Source of the DNA: Candidatus Omnitrophota bacterium
Lineage (GTDB): Bacteria; Omnitrophota; Koll11; Gygaellales; Profunditerraquicolaceae
Assembly: GCA_026387515.1 (NCBI GenBank)
Contig: JAPLLP010000337.1
Location: 1 to 8,853 of the forward strand
Direction of reading: 5' to 3'
DNA length: 8,853 bases
In this document: piece by piece, positions 1-7,238 of the stretch
How the letters are laid out: each line of letters starts with the position of its first letter
How positions within the stretch are numbered: position 1 is the first letter of the stretch
Program-made: the position numbers and the translations under genes
The notes under the pieces: model-generated
Seen by the model: only the letters and a program-made list of their open reading frames with translations
Told to the model about the DNA's origin: nothing
The model's database searches: none

Positions 1-1012
1 CCCTATGCTATTGCCCAGACCCGTAACCCCTAAGACCCTCCCACCACTGGTCAAAATCTTGCTATCCTGGGTGCGCGGGTCTTTGAGCCGGCGTGTTCCG
101 GCATGGAAAACAACTATATTATTCATCTTTTCCGCTAGCTCTAGACCGAGGATCTCTTTGCCTCTCTCGTATTCTCCGGGATAACCTGAAGAAGCGCACA
201 CCACGCAGACACAGGCCCTGGTATCCCATTTTAGACCGCCGGCCCTAACAACATTGCTTAATTTTCCCCCCGCCGTGGCCAACATAACCTCTAATAAATC
301 CGACTCTAGGCGCGGCAGGATCGCCTCGGTCTCCGGATCTCCAAAACGCACATTAAATTCCAGGACCTTTGGGCCATCCTTGGTCAACATCACACCGGCA
401 TACAAAACACCGGCATATTCAATACCTTCTTTTGCCAGGCCATCGATTGTGCGGTTAATAATTTTGTCTATAATCTCTTGGAATAAATTCTGCGTGACTA
501 CGGAGGGAACGACTTCTCTTGAGTCAGTAAAAACCAGAATCGACGCCTCCTGACCTTCCAGGCAATCTTCGACGATGACCCTGTTTCCGGCATCGCCAAA
601 GATTCTTTCCCTCATCATCGAAGAAACCGCCTGCTTTGCCTCATCAACGGTTTTTGCCACTACCACACCTTTGCCCGCGGCTAAACCATCGGCCTTTACC
701 ACGCAGGGCGCTCCTTTTTTTTCAATGAACCTAGAGGCTTCCTGCGCATTGTCAAAGATCCCAAAACCCGCTGTCGGCACGCGGTATTTTGCCATCAATT
801 GCTTGGCAAAAACCTTACTAGCTTCTAAATTTGCGGCGGATTTTTTTGGCCCGAATATGGGAAGCCTGAGCTTTTGAAATTCATCAACAATACCTAAGGC
901 AAGCGGGGCTTCAGGACCAACCACAAAAAACTTTATCCGCTAATTTCGATTGCGCGATCTTCCAGACTAAGGCATGCTCCCTGCCCCCAGAACCAACCAC
1001 TAAAATTCTCAT
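1..1012 (-). pseudogene. purD: Phosphoribosylamine-glycine ligase (GAR synthetase), disrupted and 3'-partial
   Basis: PurD joins glycine to phosphoribosylamine using ATP, step 2 of IMP synthesis. From the ATG at 1012 the frame reads [18 protein letters not shown], the PurD N-terminal signature, but stops at a TGA at 911-913 after 33 residues. The family resumes in another frame at about 933 with [18 protein letters not shown], and that frame stays open to the left edge. It contains FGPKKSAANLEASK, the ATP-grasp stretch VVKADGLAAGKGVVVAK, FGDAGNRVIVED, LEFNVRFGDPETEAILPRL and VFHAGTRR. Set against the E. coli protein from memory, about 37 residues (APGNAG region) are missing at the frame break. 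A further block of about 28, with the SQDHKR and GPNTGGMGA motifs, is missing in frame near 499-507 (VVP joins directly to SVVTQ). Both lost blocks are normally conserved, so the copy as written should not make active enzyme. The good conservation elsewhere suggests recent loss or an assembly fault. The gene starts 15 bases after the stop of the upstream secreted-protein gene, with only a weak ribosome site. The C-terminus lies outside the window. Confidence 0.9.
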
Positions 1013-1027
1013 CTTGAGAAAAATCCC

Positions 1028-1672
1028 CTATTTGCAATTATATGCCCTGCTAAGCCCTTCTATGGTATTTTTATCAGCGTCTTCGGGATTAAGAAACCAA
1101 AAACCCGACACGCCATCGATACGCACCACTTGATACACCAGCTCCGGGCGCCTCTTCATTAAATCAACGAGGGCAGCAATTCTTATCTGGTTGACCTTGA
1201 CTGTTTCAGGCAGATGTTTACAGATACACTCTGAAGCTTGATTTAATAATTCCATGAAATCGGAGTCTTTACCAGGGGCCTTACAGTCTTTGCCGATTTG
1301 AATCATCTGCGCGTTAAACTTGTTCAAAGCCTCTGCTGTCTTAGGGTCGCGAATGCTTCTTGTTGAGCCTGTTGGCTCTGTATTTTTGCTCTCCGGAACT
1401 TCCTCCGGTTGCGGATTAGGGGTAGTGGATATATATCGCGACTGGCTTGACGCAGAATATCCCGGATTGACTACAACATCTTTGATCTCAAACCTTCGGT
1501 ACATCATATTTATCCCTTTGACTTCGATTATTACATAGTCATCTTTCTGCTCCACCACCCTACCTTCTACTTTCTTCCCGGAGTTAAGCACAAGCTGGTC
1601 CGCGAAAATAGGAAACGGAACAAAAACTACCAGGAAAAATATTATCAGGCATGGCTGCCATATTCTACGCAT
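1028..1672 (-). CDS. Secreted protein of unknown function with signal peptide
   Basis: I do not recognise a named family. The ATG at 1672 gives 214 residues; an in-frame TTG at 1678 would add two. Neither has a strong ribosome site, and the gene begins within 5-11 bases of the SPFH stop, so translation is probably coupled. The N-terminus MRRIWQPCLIIFFLVVFV followed by PFPIFADQ looks like a Sec signal peptide, with likely cleavage after IFA. Next comes a small beta-rich stretch (about residues 26-68 of the ATG form), LVLNSGKKVEGRVVEQ followed by an alternating hydrophobic segment. It resembles short cell-envelope domains of the pattern L-x-x-G-x-x-x-x-G-x-V. A low-complexity Pro/Ser/Thr linker (about 70-110) leads to a charged helical C-terminal half. 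That half holds four cysteines (DCK, ECIC, NCK), which could form disulfides after export. Sitting between an SPFH gene and purD, it is more likely an envelope protein co-transcribed with the cluster than a purine enzyme. Confidence 0.8.
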   Translation of the reverse strand: MRRIWQPCLIIFFLVVFVPFPIFADQLVLNSGKKVEGRVVEQKDDYVIIEVKGINMMYRRFEIKDVVVNPGYSASSQSRYISTTPNPQPEEVPESKNTEPTGSTRSIRDPKTAEALNKFNAQMIQIGKDCKAPGKDSDFMELLNQASECICKHLPETVKVNQIRIAALVDLMKRRPELVYQVVRIDGVSGFWFLNPEDADKNTIEGLSRAYNCK

Positions 1673-1683
1673 AATCAAACGGC

Positions 1684-2550
1684 CTATTTTACCGCTGCTT
1701 TCTTTAAAGGCAAGACGCCGGCCATTTCTCCGATAACATTGACTAATTCGGTATTAGCCGGGATAACGATCTTGGCGTTATTTTCCAAAGACTTCTCCAC
1801 CGTCTCGAGTTTCCTCAGCACCTGGGCATTACCCACAAAATATTTTTCCGCCGCCTCATTAACCAAACGGATAGCCTCGGCCTCGCCTTCTGCCTGCAAG
1901 ATCCGCGCCTGTTTTATACCCTCCGCCTTTTTTATCTCGGCTCTTTTCTGTCCGTCGGCAACGGTCTCAGTAGCAGTGGCGTAATCGATAGCCGAAATTT
2001 TCTCATTCTCGGCCTTGACTACCTTGTTCATTGTTTCCTGTACGTCTTTGGGCGGATCGATCTCCTTAAGCTCGGTCCTAACAATCTCCAGTCCCCAACT
2101 TGCCGTCTCAAGCATCAAGGTATTATGTAATTCAGCGTTGATTTTGCCGCGTTCGCTGTTGGCGGATTTTAAAGTCAGGGTACCGATTATGTTTCTCAGC
2201 GTGGTACGGGCTAAATTTACGATCTGATATTGATAATTATACACATTGTAGGTTGAACTCTTAACGCTCTGCTCGTCAGGTTTGACTTTAAAATATACCT
2301 GCGCGTCTACTTTGGCGTTCAGGTTATCATTGGTAATGATCTCCTGCGGCTCGGCATCCACCATCTGTTCGGTAGTATTGATCTGGTAGATATTCTCGAC
2401 TATCGGCATGATCCAGTTAAAACCGGGATTGGCAAAACGGTTATATTTACCCAATCTCTCTATGAGCGCGCGGTGGGTGGGCCGCACAATACGTACCCCC
2501 AAAAGAAATATAACTACAGCTACTACAACAAGTAAATACAATATATTCAT
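1684..2550 (-). CDS. SPFH/band-7 (stomatin/QmcA-like) membrane protein
   Basis: This 288-residue protein has the layout of bacterial slipin/QmcA-type SPFH proteins. These form large membrane-anchored oligomeric cages or microdomains, often linked to FtsH-type proteolysis or envelope stress. Residues 2-19 (NILYLLVVVAVVIFLLGV) are a single N-terminal membrane segment. The SPFH core follows (about 20-180), with RPTHRALIERLGKY, NPGFNWIMPIVENIYQ, the TEQMVDAEPQEIITNDN block and GTLTL. A charged Ala/Glu-rich coiled coil (about 175-255) carries the typical AEG repeats, KKAEGIKQARILQAEGEAEA. The tail ends IVIPANTELVNVIGEMAG. Length is close to E. coli QmcA (about 305). The start is set by an AAGGAGGG ribosome site four bases upstream. 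No NfeD partner, which often neighbours such genes, is visible; the next gene encodes a secreted protein instead. Its place between purM and purD does not suggest a role in purine synthesis. The family call is firm; the cellular role is not. Confidence 0.92.
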   Translation of the reverse strand: MNILYLLVVVAVVIFLLGVRIVRPTHRALIERLGKYNRFANPGFNWIMPIVENIYQINTTEQMVDAEPQEIITNDNLNAKVDAQVYFKVKPDEQSVKSSTYNVYNYQYQIVNLARTTLRNIIGTLTLKSANSERGKINAELHNTLMLETASWGLEIVRTELKEIDPPKDVQETMNKVVKAENEKISAIDYATATETVADGQKRAEIKKAEGIKQARILQAEGEAEAIRLVNEAAEKYFVGNAQVLRKLETVEKSLENNAKIVIPANTELVNVIGEMAGVLPLKKAAVK

Positions 2551-2554
2551 CTAT

Positions 2555-2562
2555 CCCTCCTT
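2555..2562 (-). promoter_or_regulatory. Strong ribosome binding site for the SPFH gene
   Basis: On the minus strand the sequence reads AAGGAGGG, ending four bases before the ATG at 2550. It is the best Shine-Dalgarno match in the window. It sits just after the palindromic repeat that separates purM from this gene, so the gene has its own initiation signal rather than relying on coupling to purM. Confidence 0.8.
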
Positions 2563-2573
2563 AATAGTAGTTA

Positions 2574-2622
2574 ACACCGGCGCAATTCCGATTAGCGCCG
2601 GGTGTCCGCTTAGCGCGGGGTG
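2574..2622 (-). repeat. Two-hairpin palindromic intergenic repeat, copy 1 (minus orientation)
   Basis: Read on the minus strand, this 49-bp element begins CACCCCGCGCTAAGCGG, which can fold as CCGC-GCTAA-GCGG. A longer hairpin follows. Its 5' arm ACACCCGGCGC pairs with GCGCCGGTGT, with one bulged C, and the stem can extend through AAT/ATT, with one more bulge, to a CGGA loop. It aligns without gaps to 7918-7966 on the plus strand (39 of 49 identical). It also contains an imperfect 18-bp tandem repeat, plus-strand positions 2588-2605 and 2606-2623, 15 of 18 matching. It lies between the purM stop and the SPFH ribosome site. There is no T-run after the stem on the transcribed strand, so it is not a typical intrinsic terminator. 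It could limit read-through, stabilise the upstream mRNA, or be a REP-like mobile element. Confidence 0.75.
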
Positions 2623-2627
2623 CTATT

Positions 2628-3629
2628 TTAAACCATTTCCACTTCTTTTTTACCCTTGACGACCTCTCCAATAAACCAAGACTTAAGCTTAAACTCTTTG
2701 AGCCTGGCAACTATCGTATTTTCAGAACCCGGATCCGCAATAAGTACCATACCTATACCCATGTTCAAGGTATGGTACATCTCTTCCTCCTGTACACCGC
2801 CCTTATTCTGGATAAGGCGGAAGATCTTAGGGACGGCCCAAGAATCTTTATAGATCCTGGCGTTCACATTGTCCGGCAGGATCCTGGCGATCTTATCATA
2901 GAACGAGCCGCCGGTGATGTGGGCAATGCCATTAACGGCCGTTTGGCGTAAAACCGATAAAACCGGCTTGACATAAATACGCGTAGGCTTAAGCAGTTCC
3001 AGGCTCATCCTTTTAAGCTCGGCCTGCGTGAAAACTTTTCTCACCAGAGAATACCCGTTAGAATGTATGCCGCTTGACTCTAAGCCGATGATCTTATCTC
3101 CTGTCTCGATCTTAGCCCCATCAATGATATCCTGACGCTCTACTACCCCCACGCAAAATCCCGCCACATCATATTCCCCGGGCCTGTACATACCGGGCAT
3201 CTGAGCGGTCTCTCCGCCGATTAAGGAACATCCCGAATCTATGCAGCCGTGGTTTATACCTTGAACAATATCAATAAGTACATTCTCAGGTAATTTGCTA
3301 TAAGCGATATAATCCAAGAAGAACAAGGGGCGGGAGCCAGTGCAAAGGATATCATTGACATTCATGGCCACCGCATCTATCCCTATGGTATCATGCCTGT
3401 TCACTAAAGTAGCTATCTTTAATTTTGTGCCTACGCCGTCCGCGGAAGAAACCAGAACCGGGTTTTTGAATTTATTATTCGCCAGAGAAAAAAAACTTCC
3501 GAAGCCGCCGATATCCTTTAATACTTCCGGCCTAAAAGAACTCCTGACCAAAGATTTTATTTTTTGTTTAAAAACGCTGGCGCTGGCTATATCAACACCG
3601 GACTTTTTATAAGTCAACCGTTTGGTCAT
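2628..3629 (-). CDS. purM: Phosphoribosylformylglycinamidine cyclo-ligase (AIR synthetase)
   Basis: PurM closes the imidazole ring, turning FGAM plus ATP into AIR (step 5) in the cytoplasm. The 333-residue protein is near the usual length of about 345. Family signatures are in order: YKKSGVDI at the N-terminus, the ATP-binding DGVGTKL (64-70), RHDTIGIDAVAMNVNDIL (78-95), GGETAQMPGMY (138-148), the SSGIHSNGYSLVRK block (185-198), the AHITGGSFYDKIARILP region (236-252), and EMYHTLNMGIGM near the C-terminus. One oddity is the Ser at 241, where the family usually has a third Gly (TGGGF). The start ATG follows the purF TAG directly (TAGATG), with a GGGGGAG ribosome site inside the purF 3' end, so the two genes are translationally coupled. 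Its substrate comes from PurL/PurQ, encoded upstream in the same direction. No truncation or frameshift is seen. Confidence 0.97.
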   Translation of the reverse strand: MTKRLTYKKSGVDIASASVFKQKIKSLVRSSFRPEVLKDIGGFGSFFSLANNKFKNPVLVSSADGVGTKLKIATLVNRHDTIGIDAVAMNVNDILCTGSRPLFFLDYIAYSKLPENVLIDIVQGINHGCIDSGCSLIGGETAQMPGMYRPGEYDVAGFCVGVVERQDIIDGAKIETGDKIIGLESSGIHSNGYSLVRKVFTQAELKRMSLELLKPTRIYVKPVLSVLRQTAVNGIAHITGGSFYDKIARILPDNVNARIYKDSWAVPKIFRLIQNKGGVQEEEMYHTLNMGIGMVLIADPGSENTIVARLKEFKLKSWFIGEVVKGKKEVEMV

Positions 3630-5072
3630 CTAGAGCTCCCCCTGACCGCAGCATCGCGATTCTAGCGAAAACTTCCCGTGCCTCTTTTCTGCCCTGATGG
3701 GGTATTTTCCCGTCCAGCAAGCAGTACAGTAATTATTTTTGGGGCATTTTAAACACCCCAGCATCCCCTCTAAACTAAGATACCCTAGGGTATCTACTTC
3801 CATATATCTTCTTATATCATCAAGCGAATCATACTTATTGGCGATCAATTCGGAGGACTTATGAAAGTCTATACCGTAAAAACAGGGAAAGCGATGCGGG
3901 GGGCAGGATATCCTCAAATGCACTTCCTTGACCCCTGCCTTGCGCAGGTTGCGCACGCGGATCTTAGAAGTCGTCCCTCGCACGATGGAATCATCAACGA
4001 TAACAATACGTTTTCCCTTCAATACGTCTTTGAGTAGATTGAATTTTACGCGCACCCCCAGGTCCCGCGCGTCTTGCGCCGGCTGGATGAATGTGCGCCC
4101 GACATAATGATTGCGGATTATGCCCATCTCTAAAGGTATGCCTGATTCTTGAGAATAACCCATGGCCGCGGAGAAACCGGAATCAGGCACCGGGACCACG
4201 AAATCCGCCCTTGCGGGATACTCTCTGGCTAATTGCTCGCCAAGCTTACGCCTGACTAGATGCACGGTCTCGCCAAAAACAACTGAGTCCGGACGAGAAA
4301 AATAGACATGCTCAAAAGTACAGAAGGCGTGCCTCTGGCCCAAGTCAAAATCCCTGAGGCGGATAGATCTCAATCCTTCCTTGTTAATAAAAATTATTTC
4401 TCCCGGCTCCACCTCGCGCACGAAGCGCGCGCCGATCAAATCAAAGGCGCATGTTTCAGAGGCCAGGCACCAAGCCCCGCCCAGCTTACCCACGCATAAC
4501 GGGCGAAAACCAAAAGGATCCCTTACGCCTATAAGGGTATTCTCATTCATCATTACCAACGAATAGGCACCCTTTATCCTCTTTAGCGCATATAAAAGAC
4601 TCTCTTTTAAATTACCTGACCTGGCCTTGGCCATAAGATGGATGACAAGCTCAGAATCTGTAGTGGTCTGAAATATAGAGCCCGCTTTTTCCAGGGACTG
4701 GCGCAGGGCAAGCGAATTTACCAGATTACCATTATGGGCAATGCAGATTGACCCTTTGGCATAATCAATCAAAAGCGGTTGGGCATTCTTTAAGATACTG
4801 GAGCCGGTAGTGGAGTAACGCACGTGCCCTACTGCCATATCGCCTTTTAATCTATGCAAAACCTTTTCATCGAAGACATCGTTCACTAATCCCGTGCCTT
4901 TATGCACCGATAAAAACCCTTTGTAATTAGTAACGATCCCGCAGGCCTCCTGCCCACGGTGCTGCTGGGCATATAATCCCAGATAGGTCAACCAACTGGC
5001 GTGCCTGTGGTTCATAATCCCGAATAAACCGCAATATTCGCGTGGCTCATCGCTATTATTTTTTTTAAACAT
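3630..5072 (-). CDS. purF: Amidophosphoribosyltransferase, canonical 4Fe-4S type
   Basis: PurF commits PRPP to purine synthesis by replacing pyrophosphate with ammonia from glutamine. This 480-residue copy looks complete. It has a short propeptide (residues 1-13), then Cys14 in YCGLFGI as the N-terminal nucleophile exposed by processing. Glutaminase motifs follow: QQHRGQEACGI (36-46), HVRYSTTG (83-90), HNGNL (113-117) and TDSE (138-141). The phosphoribosyltransferase half has PDSG (296-299) and the PRPP loop IVDDSIVRGTT (358-368). Cysteines 251, 397, 449 and 452 fall close to the four Fe-S ligands known in B. subtilis PurF, so an oxygen-sensitive 4Fe-4S cluster is expected. A 22-residue tail with a Cys-Cys pair follows the usual end. 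Codons 3-5 contain a run of eight A, a possible slippage site. It starts 16 bases after the PurF paralog and abuts purM. Confidence 0.97.
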   Translation of the reverse strand: MFKKNNSDEPREYCGLFGIMNHRHASWLTYLGLYAQQHRGQEACGIVTNYKGFLSVHKGTGLVNDVFDEKVLHRLKGDMAVGHVRYSTTGSSILKNAQPLLIDYAKGSICIAHNGNLVNSLALRQSLEKAGSIFQTTTDSELVIHLMAKARSGNLKESLLYALKRIKGAYSLVMMNENTLIGVRDPFGFRPLCVGKLGGAWCLASETCAFDLIGARFVREVEPGEIIFINKEGLRSIRLRDFDLGQRHAFCTFEHVYFSRPDSVVFGETVHLVRRKLGEQLAREYPARADFVVPVPDSGFSAAMGYSQESGIPLEMGIIRNHYVGRTFIQPAQDARDLGVRVKFNLLKDVLKGKRIVIVDDSIVRGTTSKIRVRNLRKAGVKEVHLRISCPPHRFPCFYGIDFHKSSELIANKYDSLDDIRRYMEVDTLGYLSLEGMLGCLKCPKNNYCTACWTGKYPIRAEKRHGKFSLESRCCGQGEL

Positions 5073-5088
5073 AGCACCCTCTTTTTCT

Positions 5089-6483
5089 CTAAGGCTCCTT
5101 GCCAGTCCAGCAATAAACGCAGAGTTTCTCTTTTGGCAAGCCTATAGCCCCCACCATATCATCCAGCTTTTGATACTTTAAGGTGTTGACCCCGAGATCC
5201 TTGGTGATCCAATCCACCATCTTCTTATGTTTGGCAGATTTCTCATCCACATAAGGCCCCACATCTTCTATATCTTTGCCTTCCAGCGCCCTGATCGCCC
5301 GCCGCGCGGCCAGCTCATTAATGCTGCGCGTGGAATAATTGAACTTGCAAGGAAACATCAAGGGCGGACAGGCGATCCTGAAATGGATCTCTTTTATCCC
5401 GCAATCTTTGAGCTTCTGTATGGTGTAATTTTTTAGCTGGGTGCCCCGGACAATGGAATCGTCGCAAAAAACAATACGCATCCCTTTGATCAATTCCGGA
5501 ATAGGCAGTAGTTTCATTTTGGCCACGAGATCCCTTCTTTCTTGCGAGACCGGGATGTAGCTGCGGTCAAACCCGGGCGTATATTTAACCAGGGGCCTGC
5601 GAAAAGGAACCTTAGATTCCATGGCGTAACCAATAGCATGGGTGGTCCCGGAATCCGGGATACCCGCGGCAATATCGATCTCGACGTCGTCATTCTTCGC
5701 CAGACATCTGCCGCAACGTTCCCTGACAGTCTCCACGTTTATGCCTTCATATGAAGATGCGGGAAATCCGGTGTAAATCCAGAGGAACGAACAGACCTGA
5801 TTACACCTGCCGCCTTTACTTTTTGTCTCAGGGCCCGAACTATCCAAAAACACTATCTCTCCGGGCGCGATAAATTTCTTTATCTTATATCCAAGATTAC
5901 TAAAGGCTGCGGTTTCCGCGGTCACTGCCCAATCTTCCCCGCGCTGTCCGATTGCTAACGGATTATATCCGTATCTATCCCTGGCGGCGTAAATCCCGTC
6001 TTTAGTCAAAAGTAGCAGCGAACAAGAACCCTTAACCTTAGAAAACATGTATTCTATGCCGCTGGTGATATCCTTACCGCTAATAATAAGTTTAGCTGCC
6101 AACTCGGAAAAATTCACCGTGCCGTCGGTTATCTCGCTAAAAGAATTACCATTCCTATACAGCTCTTCGGCCAATTCTGCGGCATTATCTATAAAACCGT
6201 TGGTAACAATGGCAAACGGCCCAAACTTTGAATTAACCACTATCGGCTGTTCATCGCGCGCGCTGATGACGCCAATGCCCTTATTGCCGGATATTTCTTT
6301 ATAATCCTGATAAAACTTGGTCTTAAATTGGCTACCCCGGATATCATGGATCTTCCTGGAAAGCTCTTTATCATAGGAGGCCAGACCACCAAACTGCGTG
6401 CCCAGATGAGAATGATAGTCTGTTCCGTAGAACAAGTCTTCCTGGCAATTCTTCTTTGATATCACACCAAAAATTCCGCTCAT
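5089..6483 (-). CDS. PurF-like amidophosphoribosyltransferase paralog lacking the catalytic cysteine
   Basis: This 464-residue protein has the PurF fold but starts MSGIFGVISKKN, with Ser2 where active PurF exposes Cys. The glutamine pocket is also changed: QHRGQE becomes LGTQFGG (27-33), the HVRYST region reads IGVISARDEQP (70-80), HNGNL becomes TNGFI (94-98), and the TDSE Asp is missing (VNFSE, 123-127). The transferase half is well kept: IPDSGT (275-280) and the PRPP loop FCDDSIVRGTQL (339-350). Cysteines 231, 379, 455 and 458 match the Fe-S ligand pattern. From memory, Bacteroidetes and some other anaerobes encode similar proteins starting MGGFFG, often annotated simply as amidophosphoribosyltransferase. 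It may use free ammonia, pair with PurF next door, sense PRPP or nucleotides, or aminate another phosphoribosyl substrate; none of these is shown. An AAGGAGA ribosome site overlapping the purQ stop sets the start. No deletion is seen. Confidence 0.93.
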   Translation of the reverse strand: MSGIFGVISKKNCQEDLFYGTDYHSHLGTQFGGLASYDKELSRKIHDIRGSQFKTKFYQDYKEISGNKGIGVISARDEQPIVVNSKFGPFAIVTNGFIDNAAELAEELYRNGNSFSEITDGTVNFSELAAKLIISGKDITSGIEYMFSKVKGSCSLLLLTKDGIYAARDRYGYNPLAIGQRGEDWAVTAETAAFSNLGYKIKKFIAPGEIVFLDSSGPETKSKGGRCNQVCSFLWIYTGFPASSYEGINVETVRERCGRCLAKNDDVEIDIAAGIPDSGTTHAIGYAMESKVPFRRPLVKYTPGFDRSYIPVSQERRDLVAKMKLLPIPELIKGMRIVFCDDSIVRGTQLKNYTIQKLKDCGIKEIHFRIACPPLMFPCKFNYSTRSINELAARRAIRALEGKDIEDVGPYVDEKSAKHKKMVDWITKDLGVNTLKYQKLDDMVGAIGLPKEKLCVYCWTGKEP

Positions 6484-6490
6484 TGTCTTT

Positions 6491-6497
6491 TCTCCTT
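6491..6497 (-). promoter_or_regulatory. Ribosome binding site of the PurF paralog, overlapping the purQ stop
   Basis: The minus strand reads AAGGAGA, ending seven bases before the ATG at 6483. Its first bases are part of the purQ TAA stop (6496-6498). Translation of the paralog would therefore normally be coupled to ribosomes finishing purQ, which matters because purQ is frameshifted here. Confidence 0.7.
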
Positions 6498-7238
6498 AAA
6501 GATTATTGAAGGCGTAGCTGACACCGTTTTGAAAAATTCTAAGTCCATCGCCCTCTTTTTTCCTTAGCGTTGAAGAAGTCCAGCGTGGATGCTGCGTAGC
6601 CTGTATATGCCTTTCCGGGTGCGGCATAAGGCCTAATATCCTGCCGGTTGCATCCGAGATCCCGGCGATCCCCTGCCTCTCTCGTCGCAATACTGAAAAA
6701 CAATCTGGCTATTCTCTTTTAGCCTGGCCAAAATTTTATCGTCCCCGGTTATGAATTTCCCTTCTCCGTGAGCCACCGGGAGATAAATCGTATCCGGAAG
6801 ATCTTTTGTCCATACGCACTTATCTTGCGTCTTTAGATACACCCACCTATCCTCGAATTTTCCCGAATCATTGATAGTCAGGGTAGATTCCTGAATGCAA
6901 GCGTCATTCCCCGGCAAAAGCCCTGCCTTGACTAAGATCTGAAAGCCGTTACAGATCCCGATAATTAATTTCCCCTCGGAAACAAATTTTTTGATCTGGC
7001 CTATCAGTTTGAAACGCAGCTCGTTGGCAAAGATCTTGCCTGAGGCGATATCATCGCCGTAACTGAAGCCACCGGGCAAAGCTAAAATCCGGAATTCATC
7101 AAGGCTCCTTGCGCCGATGACCAGGCTGTTAAGGTGCACCAATTCCGCTTCCCCGCCGGCCTTATCAAAAGCAAAAGCAGTCTCCTTATCGCAATTAGTC
7201 CCGGCAGTCCTTAATACGCAAACCTTTGGTTTGTTCAT
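6496..7238 (-). pseudogene. purQ: FGAM synthase glutaminase subunit, frameshifted
   Basis: PurQ releases ammonia from glutamine for PurL (step 4). From ATG 7238 the frame reads PKVCVLRTAGTNCDKET, LPGGFSYGDDIASG (54-67) and the nucleophile elbow GICNGFQ (94-100, Cys96). It also holds VAHGEGKF and VFQYCDER, then leaves the family and stops near 6633. The family resumes in the frame shifted by -1 (or +2): QGIAGISDATGRILGLMPHPER, ending at the TAA at 6496. The junction is near 6670-6684. The tyrosine/proline-rich YPxNPNGS segment normally found between QYCDE and IAGI is absent, so this looks like a deletion of some tens of bases that is not a multiple of three, rather than a one-base error. The break separates the catalytic Cys from the His and Glu of PHPER, so neither reading frame alone encodes a complete triad. 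The start overlaps the LOG stop by one base (TAATG). Homology is certain; whether the lesion exists in the organism is not. Confidence 0.9.

Noticed and set aside
254..877. Two plus-strand open frames of about 100 codons opposite purD
   Set aside because: The minus strand encodes unmistakable PurD sequence throughout; the plus-strand translations are Ser/Thr-rich antisense shadows with no family resemblance.
2574..2605. Intrinsic terminator after purM
   Set aside because: The stem is strong, but on the transcribed strand it is followed by TAACTACTATTAAGG rather than a T-run, and the same sequence recurs elsewhere as a repeat.
2588..2623. CRISPR-like or longer tandem array
   Set aside because: Only two 18-bp units are present, directly adjacent with no spacers and three mismatches.
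6633..6690. Programmed -1 frameshift joining the two purQ frames
   Set aside because: No canonical X-XXY-YYZ slippery heptamer is seen at the junction, and a conserved segment (NPNGS region) is missing, so a deletion explains the data better.
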